DNA from: Erythrobacter sp. HL-111
Lineage (GTDB): Bacteria > Pseudomonadota > Alphaproteobacteria > Sphingomonadales > Sphingomonadaceae
DNA: 64,000 nucleotides
Reading direction: 5' to 3'
Assembly (NCBI RefSeq): GCF_900105095.1
Contig: NZ_LT629743.1
Location: 1,798,001-1,862,000 of the forward strand
Shown here: in pieces, positions 25,520 through 36,150 of the stretch
Layout: each line of letters opens with the position of its first letter
How positions within the stretch are numbered: position 1 is the first letter of the stretch
Notes under the pieces: generated by a model
Seen by the model: only the letters and a program-made list of their open reading frames with translations
The model's database searches: none
What the model was told of the DNA's origin: nothing
Program-made: the position numbers and the translations under genes

Positions 25520-25551
25520 GCTGGCGGCCACGCGCCTGCGACCGCGCGAAT

Positions 25552-25567
25552 CCTTGACAGGTCAAGG
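25552..25567. promoter_or_regulatory. Perfect palindrome over the rpoZ -35 box
   Basis: CCTTGAC and GTCAAGG separated by AG. The dyad contains the whole -35 hexamer, so a bound dimeric regulator would block the promoter. The cognate regulator is unknown. Confidence 0.5.
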
Positions 25568-25582
25568 CTCCGCGCCTAGCTG
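25554..25582 (+). promoter_or_regulatory. Predicted rpoZ promoter
   Basis: A perfect -35 TTGACA (25554-25559), 17-bp spacer and a poor -10 TAGCTG (25577-25582), 41 bp before the rpoZ start. Confidence 0.5.
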
Positions 25583-25622
25583 ACACGCTTTCCCGCAGCC
25601 CCGGACAGGAAGAGACACGCCC

Positions 25623-25967
25623 ATGGCCCGCGTTACCGTTGAAGATTGCGTCGACAAGGTTCCGAACCGTTTCGACCTCGTCCTGCTCGCCGCCCAGCGC
25701 GCGCGCGAAATCTCCGGCGGGGCCGAACTGACGATCGACCGCGACCGCGACAAGAACCCGGTCGTCGCGCTGCGCGAAATCGCCGAACAGACGATCCGGC
25801 CCAGGGACCTCGAGGAATCGCTGGTCGTCGGCCTGCAGAAGATCCTGCCCGACGACGAGGACGACGCCGACGAGATCGGCTCGCTCAGCCAGTCGGCCGA
25901 AGCGCTGCGGATCACCGCCTCCGCGCCGACCCGTTCGACCTCGATCGGGGCCGATTACGACGGCTGA
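25623..25967 (+). CDS. rpoZ: DNA-directed RNA polymerase omega subunit
   Basis: A 114-residue subunit that helps assemble beta' and binds ppGpp in proteobacteria. The N-terminus [20 protein letters not shown] and [10 protein letters not shown] are diagnostic. The C-terminal half is acidic and low in complexity ([10 protein letters not shown]), as in alphaproteobacterial omega. In many bacteria rpoZ is beside spoT/gmk; here it is a single-gene unit with its own promoter and a strong terminator. Confidence 0.96.
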   Translation: MARVTVEDCVDKVPNRFDLVLLAAQRAREISGGAELTIDRDRDKNPVVALREIAEQTIRPRDLEESLVVGLQKILPDDEDDADEIGSLSQSAEALRITASAPTRSTSIGADYDG

Positions 25968-26000
25968 CCGGGGCGCCGCAAAGGCTCGCGAAACACACGA

Positions 26001-26030
26001 AAGGCCGCCGTTTCGGCGGCCTTTTTGTTT
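26001..26030 (+). terminator. Rho-independent terminator of rpoZ
   Basis: A perfect 10-bp stem (AAGGCCGCCG/CGGCGGCCTT) with a TTT loop followed by a T-rich tract (TTTGTTT), 33 bp after the rpoZ stop. Confidence 0.9.
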
Positions 26031-26101
26031 GCCGCAGGATATTGCGCTTGATGACAAGATTCTAACCCGACGGCGCAGCGCTTGCCTTTGGCCCGTGGTG
26101 A

Positions 26102-26133
26102 TGTAACGAAATCTCGTGTAATCGAAACGTAAC
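26102..26133 (+). repeat. Repeated TGTAA/GTAAC motifs upstream of the ParA gene
   Basis: TGTAA occurs at 26102 and 26117, and GTAAC at 26129, in an unusually AT-rich patch 37-68 bp before the gene. The last two copies are about one helical turn apart, which suits binding of a regulator to one DNA face. Confidence 0.35.
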
Positions 26134-26169
26134 AATACGCGCGGAGCGAAGCGGAAGGTTGGAGGCGGG

Positions 26170-26901
26170 ATGGCGACGATCGCGGTCTACAGCGTCAAGG
26201 GCGGCGTCGGAAAGACGACTTTCGCGGTCAACCTCGCCTGGTGCGCGGCGCAGATATCGCGGCGGCGCACCCTGCTGTGGGATCTCGATGCCTCGAATGG
26301 CTCGGGCTTCCTGCTCGGCGTCGATCCCCGGAAGAAACGCACCGCCGACACGGTCTTCGCCGCCGAGCGCGGGCCGGACAAGCTGATCCAGCGGACCGCC
26401 TACCCGACGCTCGACCTGCTGCCGGCGGACGAGAGCATCCGCACGATCGGCCGCCAGCTCGACGCGATCGGCAAGAAGAAGCGGCTCGCCAAGCTGGTCG
26501 AGACGCTGTCCAGGGATTACGAGCGGATCCTGTTCGACTGCCCGCCGGTGCTCAACGAGCTGAGCACGCAGGTGATGCGCGCGGCCGACCTCGTGATCGT
26601 GCCGCTGCCGCCCTCGCCGCTATCGGCGCGCGCCTTCGATCTGGTGGTCGACGAGGTGCGCGGCAGCGGCAAGGGGCATCCGCCGATCCTGCCGGTGCTC
26701 TCGATGCTCGACATGCGCCGGGCGCTGCACAAGCAAGCGCGCGAGGCGAACGGCAACTGGCCGGTGGTCCCGCTCGCCTCCGCGATCGAACAATGCGCGG
26801 TCGAAAGGAAGCCGGTCGGCGCCTTCGCCCCGCGCTCGGCGGCCGCGCGCGCCTTCGCTCACCTCTGGGCTGCGATCGAGCGCAAGCTGGCCGAGAAATA
26901 G
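26170..26901 (+). CDS. ParA/MinD-family P-loop ATPase, orphan
   Basis: A 243-residue ATPase. The deviant Walker A KGGVGKTT at residues 10-17, the A' motif WDLDASNG and Walker B LFDCPPV place it in the ParA/MinD superfamily, which positions DNA or protein cargo using ATP-dependent dimers. No ParB, plasmid partition site or flagellar/cellulose partner gene lies next to it, so its cargo is unknown. It lacks the N-terminal helix-turn-helix of plasmid ParAs. A 16-bp-stem terminator follows. Confidence 0.85.
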   Translation: MATIAVYSVKGGVGKTTFAVNLAWCAAQISRRRTLLWDLDASNGSGFLLGVDPRKKRTADTVFAAERGPDKLIQRTAYPTLDLLPADESIRTIGRQLDAIGKKKRLAKLVETLSRDYERILFDCPPVLNELSTQVMRAADLVIVPLPPSPLSARAFDLVVDEVRGSGKGHPPILPVLSMLDMRRALHKQAREANGNWPVVPLASAIEQCAVERKPVGAFAPRSAAARAFAHLWAAIERKLAEK

Positions 26902-27013
26902 CGGGGGCTGGCGGCGACCGCCGGATTGCCGCGTTTTTGCACCTTCAAAAGGCACCCGGGGGATAGGCGCGGCCAGTCACGCGCGCCGGCCGGGCCATGG
27001 GCGAGGCGCAAGG

Positions 27014-27050
27014 GAAAGGGGCGCCCGGATCCGGTCCGGGCGCCCCTTTC
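27014..27050. terminator. Strong bidirectional hairpin terminator
   Basis: A perfect 16-bp inverted repeat (27014-27029 with 27035-27050) around a TCCGG loop, carrying AAA on the left arm and TTT on the right. It lies between the convergent ParA gene and ftsH and can serve both transcripts. Confidence 0.8.
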
Positions 27051-27086
27051 GCGTGTCAGATGGCTCGGCCGAACGGCCGCGAGCGT

Positions 27087-29063
<1,977 letters not shown>

Positions 29064-29142
29064 CGGCTGGATTCCTTTCTGCCGTCACAATGTAGGACAG
29101 CGCGAATGAATGGCAAGATAATGGTGCCCCCGCGCGAGGATG

Positions 29143-29180
29143 CCGTTTTTCGAAACCGCGATTGCGGTTTTTGGAAACGG
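29143..29180. terminator. Nested inverted repeat between the TetR gene and ftsH
   Basis: AAACCGC (29153-29159) pairs with GCGGTTT (29164-29170) around GATT; an outer pair CCGTTT/AAACGG (29143-29148, 29175-29180) extends it. A/T-rich segments flank the inner stem. It lies just after the TetR stop and probably ends that transcript. Confidence 0.5.
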
Positions 29181-29191
29181 CGCGGCGGGCT

Positions 29192-29836
29192 TCATTGCGG
29201 CCCGTAGGCGGACAGGAAGACATCGACCGCGCGCTCGATCCGGTGGCGGTCCTGCCCGCCCGGCAGGGCCGCGCCGAAACGCCGTTCGAGGTCGCCCATG
29301 CCCTTGCACATCGAGACGAACTGTTCCGCCGCGATCGCCGGATCCTCGATCCGGAGCTCGCCCGCCGCAGCGGCGTGTTCGAGATAGGCGGAAAAAGCGT
29401 CCCTCATCCGCCGCGGCCCCGCCAGCAAGAAGGCGCGCCCGATCTCGGGGTCGGTCTCGGTCTCGGCGGCGATGCGGCGTTCGAACTGGATCATCTCGGG
29501 GCGGGAAAGGAAGGCGACGATCGCCTCGCCGATCGCGACCAGCCGTTCGCGGATCGTCCCGACCTCGCCGCCCGCATCGCGGATCGGCAGATGCTCGCGC
29601 ATGTTGTCGCATTCGCTGTGCACCGCCGCGGTGAACAGGGCTCGCTTGTCGCCGAAATGGTTGTAGACGGTGACCTTGGACACCCCCGCCTCGGCGGCGA
29701 CCTGCTCGATCGAGGTCGCGGCGAACCCGTTGCGGAAGAAGCTCCGCGTCGCCGCCTCGAGGATGGCCGCGCGCTTCGCCCGGTCCGAAGGGCGGCCGGG
29801 CCTTCGCGGAGCGGCCGAGGCGCGGACGGTTGACAA
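29192..29836 (-). CDS. TetR/AcrR-family transcriptional regulator
   Basis: A 214-residue repressor-type protein. The helix-turn-helix reads ILEAATRSFFRNGFAATSIEQVA, then AGVSKVTVYNHFGDKRALF, and the C-terminal half is the variable ligand-binding domain. The most upstream usable start is a TTG at 29836, two bases from a palindrome pair. It is divergent from an efflux operon 92 bp away, so it very likely controls the pump and itself. Confidence 0.92.
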   Translation of the reverse strand: MSTVRASAAPRRPGRPSDRAKRAAILEAATRSFFRNGFAATSIEQVAAEAGVSKVTVYNHFGDKRALFTAAVHSECDNMREHLPIRDAGGEVGTIRERLVAIGEAIVAFLSRPEMIQFERRIAAETETDPEIGRAFLLAGPRRMRDAFSAYLEHAAAAGELRIEDPAIAAEQFVSMCKGMGDLERRFGAALPGGQDRHRIERAVDVFLSAYGPQ

Positions 29837-29838
29837 AA

Positions 29839-29872
29839 TGAACGGCTCCGTTCAATTAAACGAGACCGTTCA
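29839..29872. promoter_or_regulatory. Double palindromic operator between TetR gene and efflux operon
   Basis: Palindrome 1 is TGAACG-N4-CGTTCA (29839-29854), perfect. Palindrome 2 is TAAACG-N4-CGTTCA (29857-29872), with one mismatch. Their centres are 18 bp apart, which allows two TetR dimers side by side. The same region must hold both divergent promoters. Confidence 0.7.
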
Positions 29873-29928
29873 GTAATGTCGCGAATCGCCCCACGGCGCA
29901 ACCCCGTCCCGGACCGAAGGTTCCCCCG

Positions 29929-31065
29929 ATGCTCTGGATCGCCATCCGAATGCTCACCGGCGACGCGCAGAAATTCTACGGCCTGCTGTTCGGCATCGCC
30001 TTTTCCACCTTGCTCATCACCCAGCAGCTGACGATCTTCTCCAACCTCATCGAACGCGGGGCGAGCGGGGTCTTCAACGCGCCCGAGGCGGAGATCTGGG
30101 TGATGGACCCGGTCAGCCGCACGACCGAGGTTCATTACGCCATGCCCTCGACCGCGCTCGACGAGGTGCGTTCGGTCGAGGGGGTCGAATGGGCCGTGCC
30201 GCACCTGCGCGCCCCGGCCTCGGTCCGCACGCGCGAGGGCGATCTGGAAGGGGTGCAGATGATCGGGGTCGACGATGCGACCCTGATCGGCCTGCCGGCG
30301 CGGCTGAAGGAAGGGGACAAGCGCATCCTCTACCAGCCCGACAGCGTGCTGATCGACGATTTCGGCGTGTTCAACCTGTTCGGCCCGGGCGAATCGGCGA
30401 TCGGCGCGCGGCTCGAACTCAACGACCAGCGCGCCGTGATCCGGGGCGTGACCGACGCGATCCCGACCTTCACCAGCCAGGTCACCCTCTACACCACCTA
30501 CAGCCGGGCGCTGAATTACGTGCCGGGCACGCGCAACCGCCTGACCTTCGTCCTCGCCGGGGCGAGCGAGGGCGAGACGCCGCAGGCGGTCGCCGCGCGG
30601 ATCGAGCGACAGACCGGCCTGAAGGCGCTGACCCGGCCGCAATTCGCGCAGAACGGGATCGACTTCATCGTCGAGAACACCGGCATCCCGCTCAATTTCG
30701 GGATCACCGTGGCGCTCGGCTTCATCGTCGGGGTGGCGATCGTGGGCCTGACCTTCAGCCTCTTCATCCGCGACAACATCAAGCAGTTCGGCGCATTGAA
30801 GGCGATCGGCGTCACCAACGGCAAGATCGTGCGGATGGTCGCCGCGCAGGCGGCGATGGTCGGCTCGATCGGCTATGCCCTCGGCGTGGTCGGCACCGTC
30901 CTGTTCATCTGGAGCTTTTCCGGCAATCCCACGTTCAAGGGCTTCTATATCCCCTGGCAGGTCCCGCTCGTCAGCCTGGTCGCGGTCGTGCTGATCCTCG
31001 CGCTGACGGGCTGGATCGGCCTGCGCTCCGTCCTCAGGACCGAACCGGCGGCGGTGTTCCGGTGA
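29929..31065 (+). CDS. ABC transporter permease, FtsX/DevC-like
   Basis: A 378-residue inner-membrane protein with an N-terminal helix (LLFGIAFSTLLITQQLTIF), a large extracytoplasmic domain (residues 40-255) and three C-terminal helices. This is the MacB/FtsX/DevC plan for tripartite export. It contains the conserved coupling segment FGALKAIGVTNGKIV. It overlaps the ATPase gene (GTGA) and is the first gene of the TetR-controlled operon. Confidence 0.9.
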   Translation: MLWIAIRMLTGDAQKFYGLLFGIAFSTLLITQQLTIFSNLIERGASGVFNAPEAEIWVMDPVSRTTEVHYAMPSTALDEVRSVEGVEWAVPHLRAPASVRTREGDLEGVQMIGVDDATLIGLPARLKEGDKRILYQPDSVLIDDFGVFNLFGPGESAIGARLELNDQRAVIRGVTDAIPTFTSQVTLYTTYSRALNYVPGTRNRLTFVLAGASEGETPQAVAARIERQTGLKALTRPQFAQNGIDFIVENTGIPLNFGITVALGFIVGVAIVGLTFSLFIRDNIKQFGALKAIGVTNGKIVRMVAAQAAMVGSIGYALGVVGTVLFIWSFSGNPTFKGFYIPWQVPLVSLVAVVLILALTGWIGLRSVLRTEPAAVFR

Positions 31066-31811
31066 AGCCGCCCTCCCCCGCACCCGCACCCTCGCCCTCC
31101 GTCGAACCGCGCGAAGCGGCGATCAGCGCGCGCGGCATCACGCGCGATTTCGAGACCGGACAGACCACCATCCGCGTGCTCCACGGGATCGACACCGACA
31201 TCCGCTCGGGCGAGATGACCTATGTCGTGGGCGAAAGCGGGTCGGGCAAGACGACGCTCATTTCGATCATGTGCGGCATCCTCTTCCCCACCGAGGGCGA
31301 GGTGAAGGTGTTCGGGACCGACATCTACGCCCTGTCCGATACCGAACTGGTCAGTTTCCGCCTCGCCAACATCGGCTTCATCTTCCAGCAGTACAACCTC
31401 ATTCCCTCGATCGACGTCGCCGCCAACGCGGCCGTCCCGCTGATCGCGGGCGGCATGGCCGTGGCCGAGGCGCGCGAACGGGCCAAGGTCCTGCTCGACA
31501 AGCTCGCCATCGCCGACCAGGCCGACAAGCTGCCGAGCCAGCTTTCGGGCGGCCAGCAACAGCGCGTCGCGATCGCCCGTGCGCTGGTCCACGAACCGCG
31601 CCTCGTCGTCTGCGACGAGCCTACCGCCGCGCTCGACGCGCGTTCGGGCCGACGGGTGATGGACCTCCTGCGCGAAGTCGCCGTCGCCCCGGACCGCGCC
31701 TGCATCATAGTCACCCACGACAACCGCATCTTCGACCTCGCCGACCGCATCCTCGTGCTCGAGGACGGGCGCGTCATCCACGATGGCGCCGAGATGCCCG
31801 AGGACAATTGA
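31062..31811 (+). CDS. ABC transporter ATP-binding protein
   Basis: A 249-residue ATPase of the LolD/MacB/DevA class. Walker A GESGSGKTT (about residue 56), Q-loop IFQQYNLIPS, signature LSGGQQQRV and Walker B LVVCDEPTAALD are intact. The N-terminal 20 residues are Pro/Ser-rich. The start GTG overlaps the permease stop. With the permease it forms the pump core. Confidence 0.93.
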   Translation: MKPPSPAPAPSPSVEPREAAISARGITRDFETGQTTIRVLHGIDTDIRSGEMTYVVGESGSGKTTLISIMCGILFPTEGEVKVFGTDIYALSDTELVSFRLANIGFIFQQYNLIPSIDVAANAAVPLIAGGMAVAEARERAKVLLDKLAIADQADKLPSQLSGGQQQRVAIARALVHEPRLVVCDEPTAALDARSGRRVMDLLREVAVAPDRACIIVTHDNRIFDLADRILVLEDGRVIHDGAEMPEDN

Positions 31812-31853
31812 TGCCCCGCCGCCTTTCCCCCTTCCCCCTGCGCCGAGGAATGC

Positions 31854-32861
31854 ATGGCCCTTCTCCCCGCTGACGTCAGCTTCTCGCGCCAGGTGCTGCC
31901 GGTGATCGCGCTCATCGGCATCCTCCTGGCCGCGGTCTACATCGCCGCGATCCTCCCCGACCGCGCCACCAGCGAGCCCGCCGAACAGCCGCCCAAGCCG
32001 TCCGGCGCGCTGGCCGGTGCGGCGCGCGTCGCGGGCACCGGGCTGGTCGAACCGGCAAGCGAGATCATCGACATCGGCTCGGCGCTGTCGGGCCTCGTCA
32101 CCCGGGTGCAGGTCGAACCGGGCGACCGCGTTGCGGAAGGCGACGTGCTTTTCGCGGTCGATCCGCGCGCCGCGCGCGCCCAGCTGGGCGAGGCCGAAGC
32201 CGCGATCCGCGAGGGGCGCGCCGCGATCGCCGAGGCCACGGCGGCAAGGGCGACCGCGCGCGAGCAGCTCGCGCTCTACGACGAGATCGCGGACCCGGCC
32301 GCCGTCAGCCGCTCCGAGGTGATCCGCGTCAAGGGGGAGGAAGTCGCCGCCGCGAGCCGGCTCGAGCTCGCCCGCGCCCGGCTCGCCGCGGCCGAGGCGC
32401 GCGCGGCGAGCGTGCGCACCGAACTCGACCGCCTGACCGTGCGCGCGCCGATCGCGGGCGAGATACTCGCGGTCAATATCCGGCCGGGCGAATTCGTCGC
32501 CACGCAGGGCGGCGGGTCCAGTGCGCCCTTCATCCAGATGGGCCGGACCGATCCGCTCCACGTCCGGGTCGACGTGGACGAGAACGAGGCCGCCCGGGTC
32601 AGGCTCGGCGCGCCCGCGCTGGTCTCGCCGCGGGGCGCCGCGGATATCCAGGTCCGGGCGAACTTCATCCGCGCCGAACCGCAGGTCGTGCCCAAGCGCC
32701 AGCTGACCAACAGCGCGGCCGAGCGGGTCGACGTGCGCGTGCTCCAGCTGATCTACGCCCTGCCCTCCGACGCGGGCGAACGCGGACCCTTCCGGGTCGG
32801 CCAGCAGGTCGATGCCTTCATCCCGGCGACCGGCGAACACAAGGCGGGCGGGCGCGAATGA
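31854..32861 (+). CDS. HlyD-family periplasmic adaptor (membrane fusion protein)
   Basis: A 335-residue protein with one N-terminal membrane anchor (VLPVIALIGILLAAVYIAAIL), split lipoyl halves (SGLVTRVQVEPGDRVAEGD and RAPIAGEILAVNIRPGEFV), and a long Ala/Arg/Glu-rich helical hairpin of about 100 residues between them that would reach the outer-membrane channel. It is DevB-like in context. It overlaps the outer-membrane gene by ATGA. Confidence 0.92.
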   Translation: MALLPADVSFSRQVLPVIALIGILLAAVYIAAILPDRATSEPAEQPPKPSGALAGAARVAGTGLVEPASEIIDIGSALSGLVTRVQVEPGDRVAEGDVLFAVDPRAARAQLGEAEAAIREGRAAIAEATAARATAREQLALYDEIADPAAVSRSEVIRVKGEEVAAASRLELARARLAAAEARAASVRTELDRLTVRAPIAGEILAVNIRPGEFVATQGGGSSAPFIQMGRTDPLHVRVDVDENEAARVRLGAPALVSPRGAADIQVRANFIRAEPQVVPKRQLTNSAAERVDVRVLQLIYALPSDAGERGPFRVGQQVDAFIPATGEHKAGGRE

Positions 32862-34336
32862 CGCCGCGCTTCGCCCTGCGCCGCCGCGCGAGGATGGCGC
32901 TCGCGGCCATGCTGCCGCTGTCGCTCGGTGCCTGCGGGCTGAAACCCGCGCCCGAGGTCGCGACCCCGCCGCCCGAGCTTCCCGGCGCCTTCTTCCACGC
33001 CCCCGAAGCCGGGCCGGGCGCATCGGTCGCCGCCCTGCTGCCGCGCGAGGACCCGGCCTTCCGCGCACTGGCCGACAAGGCCGTGGCAGGCGCGCCGTCG
33101 CTGGCCGAGGCGCTCGCGCGGGTCGATGCCGCGCGCGGCCGGGCGGAGCGCGCCGGGGCGGAACGCCTGCCCGACGTCACCGCCGATGCGAGCCTGCGCG
33201 AACAGCGCATCAACCCCGCGCAGTTCGGCGACGCGGGGGCGAGCGGACTGATCCCGCGCAACCTCACCCAGTACGGCGCCAACGTCGCGGCGAGCTGGGA
33301 CCCCGACATCTTCGGCCAGCTGCGCGCGCAGGAACGCGCCGCGATCGCCCGGATCGACGCGGCGAGCGCGCAGGCCGCGGCGGTCCGCAACGCGCTGCTG
33401 GCCGAGATCGCGGCGAGCGTGATCGACTGGCGCACGCTCGATGCCCGCGCCGCCGCGCTCGAGGCGGACGAAGCGGCGGCCAAACGCCTCGCCGCTCTGG
33501 CCGCGACCCGGGAGGAGGCGGGCCTGGCGCCCGGGTTCGACCGGGTCCGCGCCGAGGCCCAGGCGAGCGCCTCGGCCTCGCGCCTCGTCGGGCTCGAAAG
33601 CGAGCGGGTGCGGATCGTCGGGCGGCTGGTGACGCTCACCGGGCTCGCCGCGGGGGAGGTGCGCGCCCTGCTCGCCGCCGCCGCCACGCCGCCTGTCGCC
33701 GAGCCGCCCGCCGCGGCCGCGCTGCCCTCGCTGCTGCTCGCAAACCGGCCCGACGTGCTCGCCGCCGCGGCCGAGCTCGCCGCGACCGACGCCGATCTCG
33801 CGGCCGCCTCGCGCGCGCGCTTCCCGCGGCTGACGCTGTCGGGGGTGATCGGCCTGCTCGCCTTCGACCCGGAGGACCTGTTCGACACCGATTCCATCGT
33901 CGGCAACCTCACCGCGGGGGTTGCCGGGCCGCTGCTCGATTTCGGGCGGATCGAGGCCGGGATCGACACCGCCGCCGCCGGCAAACGCGCCGCCTTCGCC
34001 GCCTATCGCGGCGCGGTGTTCGAGGCGCTGGGCGATGCCGAGGCCGCCTATGGCCTGATCGCGGCGAGCGATGCCGAGGCGCGGCAGGCGATCCGCGAAC
34101 GCGACGCCCTGCAACGCGCCGCGAGGATCGCCGATGCGCGTTACCGCGCGGGGCTCGCCGATTTCCTCACCGTGCTCGAGGCGCGCCGCGCCGCCGATGC
34201 CAGCGGCGAACGCGCGGCGGCCGCGCTCGGGCGGGCGCGGCGGGCACGGATCGGGCTGTGGCAGGCGCTGGGCGGCGATCCGCCCGCGCCCCGGGCAGAG
34301 GCATCGCAAAACGGACGCACCGCCGCCGCGCCGTAG
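32858..34336 (+). CDS. TolC/NodT-type outer-membrane efflux lipoprotein
   Basis: A 492-residue outer-membrane factor. A signal peptide with lipobox (LSLGAC) predicts N-terminal lipidation as in the NodT group. The body has two outer-membrane-efflux repeats rich in long Ala/Arg/Glu helices, with the typical SWDPDIFGQLRA and DARYRAGLADFLTVLEARR blocks. It completes the pump: permease, ATPase, adaptor and channel in one operon. Confidence 0.92.
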   Translation: MTPRFALRRRARMALAAMLPLSLGACGLKPAPEVATPPPELPGAFFHAPEAGPGASVAALLPREDPAFRALADKAVAGAPSLAEALARVDAARGRAERAGAERLPDVTADASLREQRINPAQFGDAGASGLIPRNLTQYGANVAASWDPDIFGQLRAQERAAIARIDAASAQAAAVRNALLAEIAASVIDWRTLDARAAALEADEAAAKRLAALAATREEAGLAPGFDRVRAEAQASASASRLVGLESERVRIVGRLVTLTGLAAGEVRALLAAAATPPVAEPPAAAALPSLLLANRPDVLAAAAELAATDADLAAASRARFPRLTLSGVIGLLAFDPEDLFDTDSIVGNLTAGVAGPLLDFGRIEAGIDTAAAGKRAAFAAYRGAVFEALGDAEAAYGLIAASDAEARQAIRERDALQRAARIADARYRAGLADFLTVLEARRAADASGERAAAALGRARRARIGLWQALGGDPPAPRAEASQNGRTAAAP

Positions 34337-34403
34337 CGCCGCATAGCCCCGCGGGCGCGGATCGGCACGGAAGGCGCGAAACCGCGGCCGTTATCCGCCG
34401 CGA

Positions 34404-34862
34404 TCAGTCCCCCGAAGGCGCCCGCTGGAGCAACGCCGTGCGCTCGCAGCGGCACACGACCTCGCCGCGCTGGTTCATCATTTCGTGAACGAAGGTGACG
34501 ATCCCCGCCTCGGGCCGCGACTTGCTTTCGCGCAATTCCTTCACCTCGGTCACCGCGTGGAGCGTGTCGCCGATGAAGACCGGCCTGGGCGTCACGACAT
34601 CGGTGAAGCCGAGATTGGCGACGAGCGTGCCCAGTGTCGTCTCGCCCACCGACAGGCCGACCAGCAGGCTGAAGGTGAAGGTCGAATTGACGAGGATCTG
34701 CCCGAACCCGCTCGCCTTCGCCGCCTCCGCATCGAGGTGGAGCGGCTGCGGGTTGTGGGTCATGGTCGAGAACAGGAGGTTGTCGGTCTCGGTCACGGTG
34801 CGGCGGATCGGGTGCTCGATCCGGTCGCCGACCTGCCATTCGTCGAAATACCGGCCCGCCAT
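34404..34862 (-). CDS. MaoC-family acyl-CoA hydratase
   Basis: A 152-residue hot-dog-fold protein beginning [21 protein letters not shown]. The active-site segment [10 protein letters not shown] holds the His and neighbouring polar residues used by MaoC-like enoyl-CoA hydratases, of the subgroup related to mesaconyl-CoA hydratase. It follows the racemase gene by two bases on the same strand, so the two likely act in one branched-chain or dicarboxylic acyl-CoA route. The substrate is not known. Confidence 0.85.
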   Translation of the reverse strand: MAGRYFDEWQVGDRIEHPIRRTVTETDNLLFSTMTHNPQPLHLDAEAAKASGFGQILVNSTFTFSLLVGLSVGETTLGTLVANLGFTDVVTPRPVFIGDTLHAVTEVKELRESKSRPEAGIVTFVHEMMNQRGEVVCRCERTALLQRAPSGD

Positions 34863-34864
34863 GC

Positions 34865-35947
34865 CTATCCTTCCGCGGTCCAGCGTGCGACCACCTCCGC
34901 CCCGTCGCCGGCGCTCGAACGGACCGCTCCCGGGGTGCGGCTGAAGCGCGGCGCGGGGGCGGTGTGCCATTCGCCGTCATGTTCGACGAAGGCCCCGCGC
35001 GCCTTCATGTGGGGATGGTCGCGCGCCTCCTCGAGGTCGAGGACAGGGGCGAAGCAGGCGTCCGATCCTTCGAGGATTTCGCACCATTCGTCGCGGGTCC
35101 TGGTGGCGAAGAGCGCCGCGAGTCCTTCCGCGTTCTCCTCCCACTTCGACACGTCCATCTGCCCCTCGGCCAGTTCCGCCGGGGCGCCCGTCTTCGCCAG
35201 CATCTCGGCGTAGAACTGCGGTTCGATCGAACCGAGCGAGATCTCCTTGCCGTCGGCGCAGGTGAAGCAGCGGTAGAAATGCGCCGCCCCGCCGAGCATC
35301 CCCCGGCCGCGTTCGGTGGTGACGAAAGGCCGCCCGCGCACCCCGAAGAAGAAGCTCATCAGGCTGGTCGCCCCGTCGACGATCGCGGCATCGACCACCT
35401 GCCCCATGCCCGATCTTTCGCGTTCGTAGAGCGCGGCCACGATCCCGAAGGCGCAGTACATCGAGCCCCCGCCGAAATCGCCGACGAGGTTCTGCGGCGG
35501 GACCGGCGGCTCGCCCGCCTTGCCGACCGCCGAGAGCGCGCCGGTCAGGGCGATGTAATTGATGTCGTGCCCCGCCGCGTGGGCAAGCGGTCCGTCCTGT
35601 CCCCACCCGGTCATGCGGGCATAGACAAGCCGTTCGTTCGCGGAGAGGAGCTCATCCGGACCGAGGCCGAGGCGTTCCATCACGCCGGGGCGGAAACCCT
35701 CGATCAGCACGTCGGCCCGCGCGGCGGCATCGCGGCAGAAGGCCTTGCCCTCCTCGCTCTTGAGATCGATCGCCACGCGGTGCCGGGCGCGCTCCACCAC
35801 CGGGTTCGACACCGCGCTCCCCGGGCGTTCGATCCGCACCACCTCGGCGCCGAGATCGGCCAGCAGCATGGCGACGTGCGGACCCGGACCGATCCCGCTG
35901 AACTCGATGACCTTCAGGCCGGAAAGCGGCCCCGCGGCGTTCTCCAT
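34865..35947 (-). CDS. CaiB/BaiF family CoA transferase, alpha-methylacyl-CoA racemase-like
   Basis: A 360-residue family III CoA-transferase-fold protein. It opens [21 protein letters not shown] and has the segments [11 protein letters not shown] and [11 protein letters not shown], which in AMACR-type racemases hold the His and Asp that move the alpha proton. This favours a racemase over a true CoA transferase. The ATG at 35947 matches the family N-terminus; the long upstream frame is non-coding. It heads a two-gene unit with MaoC. Confidence 0.85.
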   Translation of the reverse strand: MENAAGPLSGLKVIEFSGIGPGPHVAMLLADLGAEVVRIERPGSAVSNPVVERARHRVAIDLKSEEGKAFCRDAAARADVLIEGFRPGVMERLGLGPDELLSANERLVYARMTGWGQDGPLAHAAGHDINYIALTGALSAVGKAGEPPVPPQNLVGDFGGGSMYCAFGIVAALYERERSGMGQVVDAAIVDGATSLMSFFFGVRGRPFVTTERGRGMLGGAAHFYRCFTCADGKEISLGSIEPQFYAEMLAKTGAPAELAEGQMDVSKWEENAEGLAALFATRTRDEWCEILEGSDACFAPVLDLEEARDHPHMKARGAFVEHDGEWHTAPAPRFSRTPGAVRSSAGDGAEVVARWTAEG

Positions 35948-36101
35948 CGGGCAATTCTCCCTTTTCCCCTCGCTCCGGCGCCTCTCTGGCGCGCAGTCGG
36001 GCCTGTGGCAAGACCCCGCTTGCCCGATCGGGCGCGCCCCGGCCGGGCCGCTCGCTTGTGCATTGCACCATGCCGGGCCTGTTGCTACGCGCCGGTCGCA
36101 T

Positions 36102-36125
36102 ACCCGGTACGCTCGCGTATCGGGT
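36102..36125 (+). repeat. Dyad in the leader of the AlgD-like gene
   Basis: ACCCGGTACG and CGTATCGGGT pair over 10 positions (one G-T wobble) around a CTCG loop, 25 bp before the TTG start. It may be a regulator site or a leader RNA stem. Confidence 0.45.
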
Positions 36126-36150
36126 GGGGTCGCGTTTCGGGGGGGACGTC

